From assembly GCA_900543715.1 (NCBI GenBank), contig UQSX01000076.1, forward strand, positions 1 to 14,433: a DNA stretch of 14,433 bases, read 5' to 3'. Positions 6,690 to 13,411 of this stretch are shown here, one piece after another (position 1 is the stretch's first letter; the number at the start of each line of letters is the position of its first letter). The notes under the pieces are model-generated. The model worked only from the letters and a program-made list of their open reading frames with translations, did no database searches and was not told the origin of the DNA. The position numbers were made by a program, and so were the translations under genes. The DNA is from an uncultured Blautia sp. (GTDB lineage Bacteria > Bacillota > Clostridia > Lachnospirales > Lachnospiraceae).

Positions 6690-6796
6690 ATATCAGCTTT
6701 TTGAGGCTGATATGGGGGTATTAGGGGATCTCCCCTAACAAGATGGATTTTGTACGGCAAAATCCGTATCTTGCAGAGGACTGGCAAAGCCAGTCC
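6690..6796. repeat. Four closely spaced hairpins
   Basis: ATATCAGC/GCTGATAT (6690-6697 and 6706-6713), TTAGGGGA/TCCCCTAA (6721-6728 and 6731-6738), the bipartite stem at 6739-6773, and GGACTGGC/GCCAGTCC (6778-6785 and 6789-6796, loop AAA). All arms listed are perfect apart from a 2-nt bulge in the third. Together they cover nearly all of 107 bp, as in transfer origins, single-strand origins or a folded RNA. Confidence 0.7.
6739..6774. other. Candidate origin of transfer (oriT) with nic-like sequence
   Basis: The bipartite inverted repeat CAAGAT-GGATTTTG, loop TACGG, CAAAATCC-gt-ATCTTG ends in TATCTTGC (6767-6774). This is one base away from the IncP-type nic consensus YATCCTGY used by several MOBP relaxases, and the window encodes a MOBP-like relaxase with MobC. 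Against it: the relaxase gene is 4.6 kb downstream, and the mismatch lies inside the core. The inverted repeat is certain; the oriT role is inference. Confidence 0.35.
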
Positions 6797-6874
6797 GGAC
6801 CGGCCCCTTAGATTTTCAGAAGTAAAGAGGGCAAAAAGAAAAGGGAAGGAGCTGGAACTGTAATAGAACCTATT

Positions 6875-7099
6875 GTGAAAGAGCAGATATTGGTGGTCAG
6901 GGATACTGGTGAAACCAATATGTTTGACGTGACTGCAGTTACGAAAATTGCACTAAAAATGGGATTTCTCGAACTGGCGGAATATTTGCAGAACCATAAA
7001 AGCGAATATTGCCATTTTATTATATGGGGGAAAACTTCCGAACAAGAGCATCAGAAAAAGGAGGACATTCCCAAACAGGACAGACAGAAAAATAGATAA
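6875..7099 (+). CDS. Small DUF5049-like protein with an added basic tail
   Basis: 74 residues from GTG 6875. Residues 1-52 (EQILVVRDTGETNMFDVTAV..., then FLELAEYLQNHKSEYCHFII) resemble DUF5049, a short family of unknown function found in phages and mobile elements. Residues 53-74 are charged and repetitive and end RQKNR, apparently an extension beyond the usual end of the family. The start is uncertain: AGGGAAGGAG (6842-6851) is about 24 bp upstream of the GTG, and no ATG, GTG or TTG lies at the ideal distance in frame. ATA 6863 or ATT 6872 would fit better. It is likely the first gene of the second accessory operon, with the next gene 25 bp downstream. Confidence 0.65.
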   Translation: MKEQILVVRDTGETNMFDVTAVTKIALKMGFLELAEYLQNHKSEYCHFIIWGKTSEQEHQKKEDIPKQDRQKNR

Positions 7100-7124
7100 T
7101 ACAGAATGTAAAGGAGACAGAGTA

Positions 7125-8167
7125 TTGAGGTATGAACCAGAGGAATTTGAACGATTAAAAGATTACGTGGACGAATTCATGAAGAGAGGACCATTGGGAG
7201 ACATTTTTACCCCATTTTTCTATAAGCCGTATCCTTACAACCAAACCGAAAATGTTCTGGATACGCTCCGGTTTGCGGATGCCAGGAAGCTGCTTATTGA
7301 TTACTTATATAAGGTCAGCCGTGCAAAAAGCATTGAGGTTACAAGGCAGACAGAAGGCTTGATCGGAGAACTATGGGAATATGGATATCCTGACAAAAAT
7401 AGAGAGTCGGACTTTTTGAAAAATCTGGCCTGGGATATATGCAGAATGACAAAATCTGTTGATTACTGGCAATGGGAAGCGATGCGTTTACCAGGAGAAT
7501 CGGAGTCGGACGTACCTATCAGGAGATAAAGAATCCGGAGAAGCGGCGTGAGTTCATGCAATTCTGGATTGACTATTTGGAACGTATGAGGCCCAAATAT
7601 GAACTGGAAATACAGGCTGCGGAAGTTTTAACAAGACTAAACAAAGGATTTACGCACATGGAAACTCCATTTATGGAGAGAATTAAGGTACTCGTAGAAA
7701 ATAAAAAATTTTTAGATTCTCAAAAGTATCATGATGCCAGTATTTACTATATCCTAAAAAAAGAACAGGATGGGGCCGTCAGTTACAAGGGAGTTGCTGA
7801 ATATGAGCAGGAAATGGCAGTCTATTTTTCTATTTCTAAGGAAGAAGTTACTGAAATTTATATAGGTGATACATCGGTTCATGAGGATCTGTTTAAACCG
7901 ATGGAAGAAGGCTATAAAATAGCGGCGATTACGATGGATGGCCACTTTAATGTCTGGGACGAACTTGACAGGGAGGGCCTCGACGCGTTGCCCCATAGAG
8001 AGGGATTTGAGGATTACCTTATTTACTGTAAAGAAAGAAATATCACAGCGGCGTCTATTACAGCGTCTATCGGATGGAGTGTAGGAGATCTGCTTGATGA
8101 GGTAAAATTACAGAAGCAGGATTATATGAATCATGTGAGCCAGGCAGACAGAAAAAGGACTCGATAG
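7125..8167 (+). pseudogene. Two-module accessory protein, frameshifted near 7506-7512
   Basis: A TTG start behind AAGGAG (7111-7116) opens a frame that stops at 7527-7529. A second frame carries on to 8167. The homologous gene at 8260 shows they are one protein: in frame, GESESD is followed after the break by VGRTYQEIKNPEKR, against GESEAHAVERMCREINNPEKK. Restoring 10 bp by doubling TCGGACG (7506-7512) around CAG gives a gapless match and a protein of about 350 residues. The N-terminal module (MRYEPEEFERL... through EFMQFWIDYLERM) is also in the gene at 12816. The C-terminal module (IYYILKKEQDG... GYKIAAITMDGHFNVWDEL... DYLIYCKERNIT) is shared with the genes at 8260 and 9108. It ends DRKRTR. 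Function is unrecognised. The intact C-terminal module could be made separately from internal starts, but no good ribosome site is seen. Confidence 0.72.
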
Positions 8168-8259
8168 TGAAAAAACTGAAATGGCAGGTAAACCGCCATG
8201 TAAAGGGCAGGGTAAGAAAAATGGCTATAACGGTTATTTAGAAAAGAGGAGACAGGACA

Positions 8260-9084
8260 TTGAAATATGAACCGGAAAAGTTTGAAGCATCAGGGATACA
8301 TGAGGTGAGAGAACTGGGAATGGGGAAGGATTTATCCAGGGATATCTGCAATATGCTGAACGCTGTTGGGGGTGGGGAATGGAATGCAGCGCGCTTACCC
8401 GGAGAATCAGAGGCACATGCGGTGGAAAGAATGTGCAGGGAAATAAATAATCCAGAGAAGAAACAGGAATTTATGCAGTTCTGGCTTGACTATCTGAAAC
8501 GCAAGCAGCCAGAATATGGGCTGGAAATACAGATTGCAAGAGTCCTGACGGAATTAAATAGTCTGCCCCCAAAGATACAAAACCCCCAGATGGATGTACT
8601 CAAAGTGCTTTGTGAAAACAAAGAGTTTTTGGATTCGCAAAAGTACCAGGGAGCCATTATCTATCATATTTTAAAAATGGAGGCGCACGGAGAGGACACC
8701 TATCAGGGATTGGCAGAATATGGGCAGGACAGGGCTGTTAGTTTTTCTCCTTCTGCGCATAAGACTGTTGAATTTAATATTGGATACGCATATACAGATA
8801 AATATCTGTTTGGGCTGCTGGAGGAAGGGTACAAAATTGCTGCAATGACAATGGACGGCCATTTGGACGCCTGGGAGGAACTGAGCAGGTGGGGCATTGG
8901 AGCAATCCCCCATAAAATGGGGGTAGCGGATTACCTGGAATACTGTAAAGAAAACAACATTTCAGCAGCGGCTATTAAGGCTGCTACTGGGTGGGAGGTA
9001 TTAGATTTATTTAAGATGGCAGAACTGGAAAAACAGGACTCTGCTTATAAACCGCACCTGGAGAGCAGACACAACAGCCGTTGA
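8260..9084 (+). CDS. Accessory protein of unknown function; shortened paralogue of the 7125 gene
   Basis: 274 residues, TTG start after GAGGAGA (about 8246-8252). The opening MKYEPEKFE matches MRYEPEEFE of the previous gene, but about 85 residues of the N-terminal module are then missing. Similarity resumes at DLSRDICNML (24-33), through ARLPGESEAH and NPEKKQEFMQFWLDYLKR (64-81). The C-terminal module spans about 130-255: IIYHILKMEAHG, a GYKIAAMTMDGHLDAWEEL block (190-208), DYLEYCKENNISAAAIKAATGWEV. The DNA is also visibly similar to 7450-8160, so the two genes arose by tandem duplication followed by an internal deletion in this copy. It ends ESRHNSR. No catalytic signature, signal peptide or membrane helix is seen. 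Confidence 0.75.
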   Translation: MKYEPEKFEASGIHEVRELGMGKDLSRDICNMLNAVGGGEWNAARLPGESEAHAVERMCREINNPEKKQEFMQFWLDYLKRKQPEYGLEIQIARVLTELNSLPPKIQNPQMDVLKVLCENKEFLDSQKYQGAIIYHILKMEAHGEDTYQGLAEYGQDRAVSFSPSAHKTVEFNIGYAYTDKYLFGLLEEGYKIAAMTMDGHLDAWEELSRWGIGAIPHKMGVADYLEYCKENNISAAAIKAATGWEVLDLFKMAELEKQDSAYKPHLESRHNSR

Positions 9085-9107
9085 TAAAGAAATAGGTGAG
9101 GTGGAAT

Positions 9108-10022
9108 ATGGAAGCAAAACAGACAGAAACTGAGAGATTGATCTATGACAGTAAGGAGTATCTGAAACGAAACCACTTTGGAGAATACACCCTGCTGTAT
9201 ATCTTGAACAAGGACAGGGTGAAGGGCAGCCCATACCAATATGCAGCAGTTGCGAGTACCGATGAAGCCAGGTTATTTTTCAATGTGTACGCTAAGGAAG
9301 ACCAGCCTGATATTTACCGGATTGGAATGTGCAGTACAGATGATGACCTGTTCTATGACTTGGAATTTGATGATTGTACGATAGCAGCCATGACAATAGA
9401 GGGCCATTATGATACATGGGAGGAACTGGCTGACACCCCATTGGAGGAAATTACATATTTAGGGGGACTGGAAACTTATCTGGAATATTGCAGGGAAAAT
9501 AACATCACAAAGGAATCCATACAAAAAGCTGTTGGCTTGGAGGTGTGCGACATTATGGAGAGACTGGATAAAAATAAGAGTATTCCTTTACAGGGAATGG
9601 ATGAGGAGTACCAGCAGCTACAGAAGGTTGTGGATACAATCCTAAATGGAACAGATGAGCGTGATTTGAGATTGGCGCAGGACATGCTGAATGGTATATG
9701 GTCTATTGATCAAAAGGAACCTATTTTAAAGCGCACGGATTTACAACAGGCTGCCTGCGATATCTGTATTTTAGTCCGGGATCATATGCCGGAGGTTTGG
9801 GCGGAAAAGCTGCAGTCTGGAGATACCGAAGTTGACCTGGCAAAAGAGACATACGGCAGGCTGGCAACATTATATGGAAGGAAGACCGAAGCGCAGTTTC
9901 TGCGAAATGCTGAGATGGGGGAACTTCCGGAGACGGCCCGTAAAAAAATAAGTGAGATTCTGGCGGTATTAAAAAAGTATGAAAACAAGGATAAGAAGCC
10001 GCTATCAGGACATAGCCGGTAG
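9108..10022 (+). CDS. Accessory protein of unknown function with the shared GH-W-EL module
   Basis: 304 residues from ATG 9108, preferred over the in-frame GTG 9096 because GAGGTGG lies directly before it. Residues about 25-155 repeat the C-terminal module of the two preceding genes: LLYILNKDRVKG, CTIAAMTIEGHYDTWEEL, LETYLEYCRENNITKESIQKAVG. Residues about 160-290 are a separate helical region (EYQQLQKVVDTILNGTDERD, then AACDICILVRDHMPEVW) not seen elsewhere in the window. The tail is lysine-rich and ends LSGHSR. The next gene follows after 23 bp with AAGGAGG, so they are one operon. The order module A + module B (7125), shortened A + B (8260), B + new (here) indicates domain shuffling. Confidence 0.75.
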   Translation: MEAKQTETERLIYDSKEYLKRNHFGEYTLLYILNKDRVKGSPYQYAAVASTDEARLFFNVYAKEDQPDIYRIGMCSTDDDLFYDLEFDDCTIAAMTIEGHYDTWEELADTPLEEITYLGGLETYLEYCRENNITKESIQKAVGLEVCDIMERLDKNKSIPLQGMDEEYQQLQKVVDTILNGTDERDLRLAQDMLNGIWSIDQKEPILKRTDLQQAACDICILVRDHMPEVWAEKLQSGDTEVDLAKETYGRLATLYGRKTEAQFLRNAEMGELPETARKKISEILAVLKKYENKDKKPLSGHSR

Positions 10023-10045
10023 GATACCGGGCAAGGAGGCATTAT

Positions 10046-10462
10046 TTGAAACAATTGAATACGGCCACGGAACTGCTGGCCTATCTCGATGACTTTTCTA
10101 TACCATTTTCACTGAATGAGGAACATGCCCAGGTTCTGTTGGACTATATGGAGGGAAGTGCCTATGGGCTACACGTAGATGAAAAAGGGCAGCTCTATTG
10201 GGTGGATTTAGAGGGAGAACAAATAGAAGAAATCACCATGGACGAGGTTACATTCCTTGCCTGTGAATGGAACAATGAATTCATCTTAGATTCCAGACAG
10301 AGACTGGAAGAGAAAGCTGGAAGCAGTGAAGAGAGGGAAATCATAGACAGGATAAAACAGCTAAAAAAAGATGAGAGGCTGTTAGACGATATATATGAAC
10401 AGACCTCCTTATGGAAACAGGTAAATCAAAAAGCGACACCGGCGAAGAAAAATTCCCGCTGA
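10046..10462 (+). CDS. Small acidic protein of unknown function, tandem copy 1
   Basis: 138 residues, TTG start 7 nt after AAGGAGG (10032-10038). Paired with the next gene: both share LxxYLDxFxIxFxL (residues about 9-22), a GQLYxVDxExG segment near 48-58, an ACExN block near 73, and LKxDExxL near 107-114. The body is strongly acidic, while the last about 15 residues are basic and end AKKNSR. No known family is recognised. It is predicted soluble, with no signal peptide or membrane segment. Confidence 0.72.
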   Translation: MKQLNTATELLAYLDDFSIPFSLNEEHAQVLLDYMEGSAYGLHVDEKGQLYWVDLEGEQIEEITMDEVTFLACEWNNEFILDSRQRLEEKAGSSEEREIIDRIKQLKKDERLLDDIYEQTSLWKQVNQKATPAKKNSR

Positions 10463-10492
10463 TAGAATGAATTATGGAAAGAAGGGGATGAT

Positions 10493-10933
10493 TTGGGACG
10501 AATTGAAACATCTGGAAAATTAATGGAATATCTTGACGAGTTTGATATACTTTTTCCACTTACCCGCGCGGAGGCTGAACAGGTAGTGGGGTATACAACT
10601 AAAAGTGGCTATACATTAGAAACAGACGGCCACGGACAATTGTATAAGGTGGACATGGAATCTGGTGATTCTTTGGAGACGGATATTGACCAGGTGATTG
10701 ATGCTGCGTGTGAGCAGAACTACAAGATGATATCTGATACCAGGGACTATTTTAAGTTAAGCAGACACTCTGAATGGCAAATTCTTCATAAAACCCTGGA
10801 AGGATTGAAAGCGGACGAGAAAATACTAAATGCCGCTTTCCAGAGGACCTATTATCAAAAGGAGCTGCGTGGAAAGATACAGGAAATCCTGCCTCCCGTG
10901 GATATCACGGCTGGGCGGAGATCAGTAAGATGA
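10493..10933 (+). CDS. Small acidic protein of unknown function, tandem copy 2
   Basis: 146 residues, TTG start after AAGGGGATG (about 10482-10490), 30 bp after copy 1. It is the same length class and fold signature as copy 1: LMEYLDEFDILFPL, HGQLYKVDMESG, ACEQNYKMISDTRDYF, LKADEKILNAAF. It has diverged enough that the duplication is not recent. It ends AGRRSVR and is the last gene before a strong terminator, closing the second accessory operon. Function unknown. Confidence 0.72.
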   Translation: MGRIETSGKLMEYLDEFDILFPLTRAEAEQVVGYTTKSGYTLETDGHGQLYKVDMESGDSLETDIDQVIDAACEQNYKMISDTRDYFKLSRHSEWQILHKTLEGLKADEKILNAAFQRTYYQKELRGKIQEILPPVDITAGRRSVR

Positions 10934-10950
10934 TAAGTAAAGTATCAAGA

Positions 10951-10994
10951 GGGAAGGAATATAGCTGATTGCTGTGGTTCCTTCCTTTTCTTTT
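10951..10994 (+). terminator. Strong intrinsic terminator closing the accessory operon
   Basis: GGAAGGAA (10952-10959) pairs perfectly with TTCCTTCC (10978-10985), with a possible inner AGC/GCT pair, followed by TTTTCTTTT (10986-10994). It lies between the last accessory gene and mobC, so the mobilization genes need their own promoter downstream of here. Confidence 0.8.
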
Positions 10995-11045
10995 GCTGTT
11001 TATTCGATGAAAGGATGTGAGTAGAGACTGAGAAGCGTAAAAAAG

Positions 11046-11369
11046 ATGAACTGCCGGAAAGAAATTCGGCTGTCATGCGAGGAATTGGAGGAGCTGAACA
11101 GGAAGGCAAAAGAGAGAGGGCTATCCGATTCGCAGTATCTGAGGATGCTGATAACCAACCGCCCCAGAGATTATCCGGAACTTCTGGAAGCATTACAGAA
11201 TCTCACGAATGAGATAAACCATATCGGGATAAACATCAACCAAATTGTCAAAAACAACAACAGCGGCTTATACCATGAATCCGATAAAAAACGTCTGTAT
11301 GTTTATATGAAGCAGATCAAGGAGGCAGTCATGCAGGTAGTCAGCCATTTGGACATAGCGGGTAATTAA
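11046..11369 (+). CDS. mobC: MobC-like relaxosome accessory protein
   Basis: 107 residues. MobC-family proteins bind near oriT and help the relaxase nick. The N-terminal half (RKEIRLSCEELEELNRKAKERGLSDSQYLRMLI) looks like a ribbon-helix-helix DNA-binding segment. The middle has the family signature INHIGININQIVKNNNSG (residues about 57-74), followed by a helical C-terminus. The start is uncertain: ATG 11046 has no close Shine-Dalgarno site, while AAGGATG (11011-11016) suits a start near 11028 (CTG, in frame), which would add six residues including Arg and Lys. The relaxase gene follows after 2 bp, the usual mobC-relaxase arrangement. No Arg tail. Confidence 0.82.
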   Translation: MNCRKEIRLSCEELEELNRKAKERGLSDSQYLRMLITNRPRDYPELLEALQNLTNEINHIGININQIVKNNNSGLYHESDKKRLYVYMKQIKEAVMQVVSHLDIAGN

Positions 11370-11371
11370 GT

Positions 11372-12826
11372 ATGGCTATCAGTAAAATTCTGCATATGGG
11401 ATGTGCAAAATCGGGATTTCAGGCAAAGCATCTCGCAAATACGATTAATTATATTACGAAGGACAGCAAAACTGAAAATGGGTTGTATGTTTCAGGCCAT
11501 AACTGTCTGCCGGAGACTGCACTGAAACAAATGCTGAACACTAAGCGAAGGTACGATAAGATGGGGGGACGCCAGGGATACCATATCATTATCTCATTTG
11601 AAGAGGCGGCAGATACCGTTGATAAAGATGTTGCCATGAAGATTATAGGGAAATTTGTAGAGGAGTACCTTGGAAAAGAGTTTGAGGCAGTCTATGCGCT
11701 TCATGATGATACCGATCATATCCACGGCCATATTGCATTTAATAGTGTCCGCTGTATTGGAGAAGGGAAGAAATATGATTACCGAAATGGTGATTGGGAC
11801 AAAATCATACAGCCGCTTGTCAACAAAATCTGTGAAGAGTACCATATGGCAACGCTGGACATGGATAAAGTACGTCAGAACAGAAAGAAAAAAAAGGAAC
11901 GCATCTGGGACCAGGGTAAAGATGGTAAATTTAGTTGGAATGATATGATCCGCCGTGACATCGACCAGGTGGCGGCCGAGGCGGAAAACTGGGATGAGTT
12001 CCTTATTGGAGTGGAGGAACGGGGATATGAGATAAAACAGGGAGCGCATATTCTGTTAAAGCCGCCAGGTATGGATAAGGGACGCAGGCTGGATACCCTG
12101 GGCGGCGATTACACAGAAGAAAAATTACGGGAACGGCTAAGTATCCCCATATCTGCAAGAGAAAAGGAACTGCCGGAGCCAGTATTGGAACTGCCGCCCA
12201 GAGTCAAAAAAGTGACTGGTTATATTCCCAGAAGAAAGTCCCCATTGACTGGATACCAGAAGATGTATTTTACAAAGTTATACCGGCTGGGCGTCCTAAA
12301 AAAACAGCCTTATTCCGATGCTTGGAAATATAAAGAAGATATCCGGAAACTTCATGAGATACAGGAGAAATATAATTTCATTTCGGCTTATCAGATACAT
12401 ACAGACAAGGACTTGGAAAATATCAGGAAAGCATTGGCTGAACAGGCAAAATCGCTTAGGCAGGAGAAAAAGAACCAAAAAGAGAACCGTGAAGCCAATA
12501 CAGAGATATTTGAGCTTTGGGAAAAGCTCCAGGAACTGAAGGTTGAGGGTTCTTTATATGAGGAGGGGGATCAGGAATTTAAGGGAGAATACCTGCAGGC
12601 AGAGCAGCTAAAAACGCAGTTGTTGGATATGGGGTACACGTTTGAATCAGCAGAGCGGTTGTACCTGAATTTCCAGGAGAAAAATCGCCGGCTCAATGAG
12701 GTTCTTGCGGAGGTAAGACGACAGCAGAGGATAGGGAAGAAAATCATGCAGGAGCAAAAGGAGAGAATGCAGAGCAGAGACAAGCAGAAAAGCAGGGAAA
12801 GAGGAGGAGAAAGTCGTGATCTATGA
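11372..12826 (+). CDS. MOBP-type relaxase (mobilization nuclease)
   Basis: 484 residues. It should cleave one strand at oriT, stay linked to the 5' end through a tyrosine, and pilot the strand into the recipient. Motifs: likely catalytic Tyr27 in TINYITK (motif I), GYHIIISF (69-76), and the metal-binding motif III HDDTDHIHGHIAFNSV (111-126) with His116, His118 and His120. The C-terminal half is charged and helical (for example residues 365-480, rich in Lys, Glu and Gln), possibly coiled coil; no helicase or primase domain is seen. It begins 2 bp after mobC without its own clear ribosome site, so it is probably translationally coupled. Its end overlaps the next gene by 11 bp. It ends RDL, not Arg, in contrast with its accessory neighbours. 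Confidence 0.92.
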   Translation: MAISKILHMGCAKSGFQAKHLANTINYITKDSKTENGLYVSGHNCLPETALKQMLNTKRRYDKMGGRQGYHIIISFEEAADTVDKDVAMKIIGKFVEEYLGKEFEAVYALHDDTDHIHGHIAFNSVRCIGEGKKYDYRNGDWDKIIQPLVNKICEEYHMATLDMDKVRQNRKKKKERIWDQGKDGKFSWNDMIRRDIDQVAAEAENWDEFLIGVEERGYEIKQGAHILLKPPGMDKGRRLDTLGGDYTEEKLRERLSIPISAREKELPEPVLELPPRVKKVTGYIPRRKSPLTGYQKMYFTKLYRLGVLKKQPYSDAWKYKEDIRKLHEIQEKYNFISAYQIHTDKDLENIRKALAEQAKSLRQEKKNQKENREANTEIFELWEKLQELKVEGSLYEEGDQEFKGEYLQAEQLKTQLLDMGYTFESAERLYLNFQEKNRRLNEVLAEVRRQQRIGKKIMQEQKERMQSRDKQKSRERGGESRDL

Positions 12827-13382
12827 GCAGGATAAACTGGAAAAACTGGCTTCTGAAATAAAAAAATATCTTTTGGAATGTAAGCTGGGAGACGCATATA
12901 TTGAGAGCTTCCGTGATTTAGTACCAGCAGGGGGGAAAATACCTGGGATTAGAGCGGTCTTAGACAATCATAGATTGAGGGACCATCTAACCTGCTTTTT
13001 GATGTACCGTTCTTCGCTCTTACCAGACCAGGACAGAAAGCAGGGCGTGAGTCTGGCAGATAAATTAGATGAGGTCGGAGCTGTCAGGAAAGCAGATAAG
13101 AAGGAAGAAATGGCGGAAGTGGCATGGGAACTGAACGAAGTGATGAAGGAAACAGACTTTATCCATTATCTTGATGCAGGATACATGAGAGCCGGGGACA
13201 ACCAGTCCGATCCGGTAAGACGTATCTACAGGGATATTGGAGACCGGGAAAAGCGCCAGGACATCATAGACTATTTAGAGACTGTTTTGGAAAAAGTTCA
13301 CAGTGAAAAAATTATGGCTCTTATTTCTTCTTTAGAGAATATAACGGATAAGGTTCCGGCCCGATCAGGAAAGGTACGGTAG
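12816..13382 (+). CDS. Accessory protein sharing the N-terminal module of the 7125 gene
   Basis: 188 residues. The GTG start overlaps the relaxase 3' end and follows GAGGAGGAG (12801-12809). MIYEQDKLEKL...KLGDAYIESF parallels MRYEPEEFERL...PLGDIFTPFF of the gene at 7125. The region VAWELNEVMKETDFIHYL... then SDPVRRIYRDIGDREKRQDIIDYLE aligns with LAWDICRMTKSVDYW... and the KNPEKRREFMQFWIDYLE region there. It lacks the second (GH-W-EL) module, so here the first module stands alone. It ends ARSGKVR. Function unknown; co-expression with the relaxase is implied by the overlap. Confidence 0.75.
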   Translation: MIYEQDKLEKLASEIKKYLLECKLGDAYIESFRDLVPAGGKIPGIRAVLDNHRLRDHLTCFLMYRSSLLPDQDRKQGVSLADKLDEVGAVRKADKKEEMAEVAWELNEVMKETDFIHYLDAGYMRAGDNQSDPVRRIYRDIGDREKRQDIIDYLETVLEKVHSEKIMALISSLENITDKVPARSGKVR

Positions 13383-13400
13383 GGGATTGCTTGATATATA

Positions 13401-13406
13401 GGAGGA
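13401..13406 (+). promoter_or_regulatory. Ribosome binding site that fixes the start of the 13412 gene
   Basis: GGAGGA lies 5 nt before TTG 13412. An earlier in-frame TTG at 13391 precedes this site and has no ribosome signal of its own, so 13412 is preferred. Confidence 0.65.
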
Positions 13407-13411
13407 ATAAT

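Larger units (their letters stand above)
6518..6695. repeat. Three copies of the palindrome TGATATCA
   Basis: Copies at 6520-6527 (extended to the 12-bp palindrome TGTGATATCACA, 6518-6529), 6540-6547 (extended to ATGATATCAT) and 6688-6695. The first two are 20 bp apart centre to centre, near two helical turns, which suits a cooperative regulator. They share the ATCA end with the decamer array and could be degenerate members of it. Confidence 0.5.
6346..6874 (+). other. Gene-free region dense in inverted repeats
   Basis: 529 bp with no convincing gene on either strand. It contains an array of the decamer CTGCTATCAG in both orientations (6430-6676), three copies of the palindrome TGATATCA, an 18-bp perfect hairpin, one terminator, and four hairpins between 6690 and 6796. 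These are listed separately. So much symmetry fits a cis-acting DNA region (transfer origin, replication origin or protein-binding array) or a structured RNA. The last 70 bp before the next gene are purine-rich and hold AGGGAAGGAG (6842-6851). Confidence 0.7.

Noticed and set aside
7472..8167. Programmed ribosomal frameshift in the 7125 gene
   Set aside because: No slippery heptamer lies at the junction, and homologues align gaplessly once a 10-bp deletion is restored.
8167..8270. Two tiny overlapping frames in the gap before the 8260 gene (GTG 8167, 24 codons; ATG 8181, 29 codons)
   Set aside because: Neither has a ribosome site or recognisable sequence, and the second overlaps the good TTG start at 8260.
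10934..11045. oriT immediately upstream of mobC
   Set aside because: The only clear inverted repeat there is the terminator at 10951-10994, and no nic-like sequence was seen; it remains possible but unsupported.
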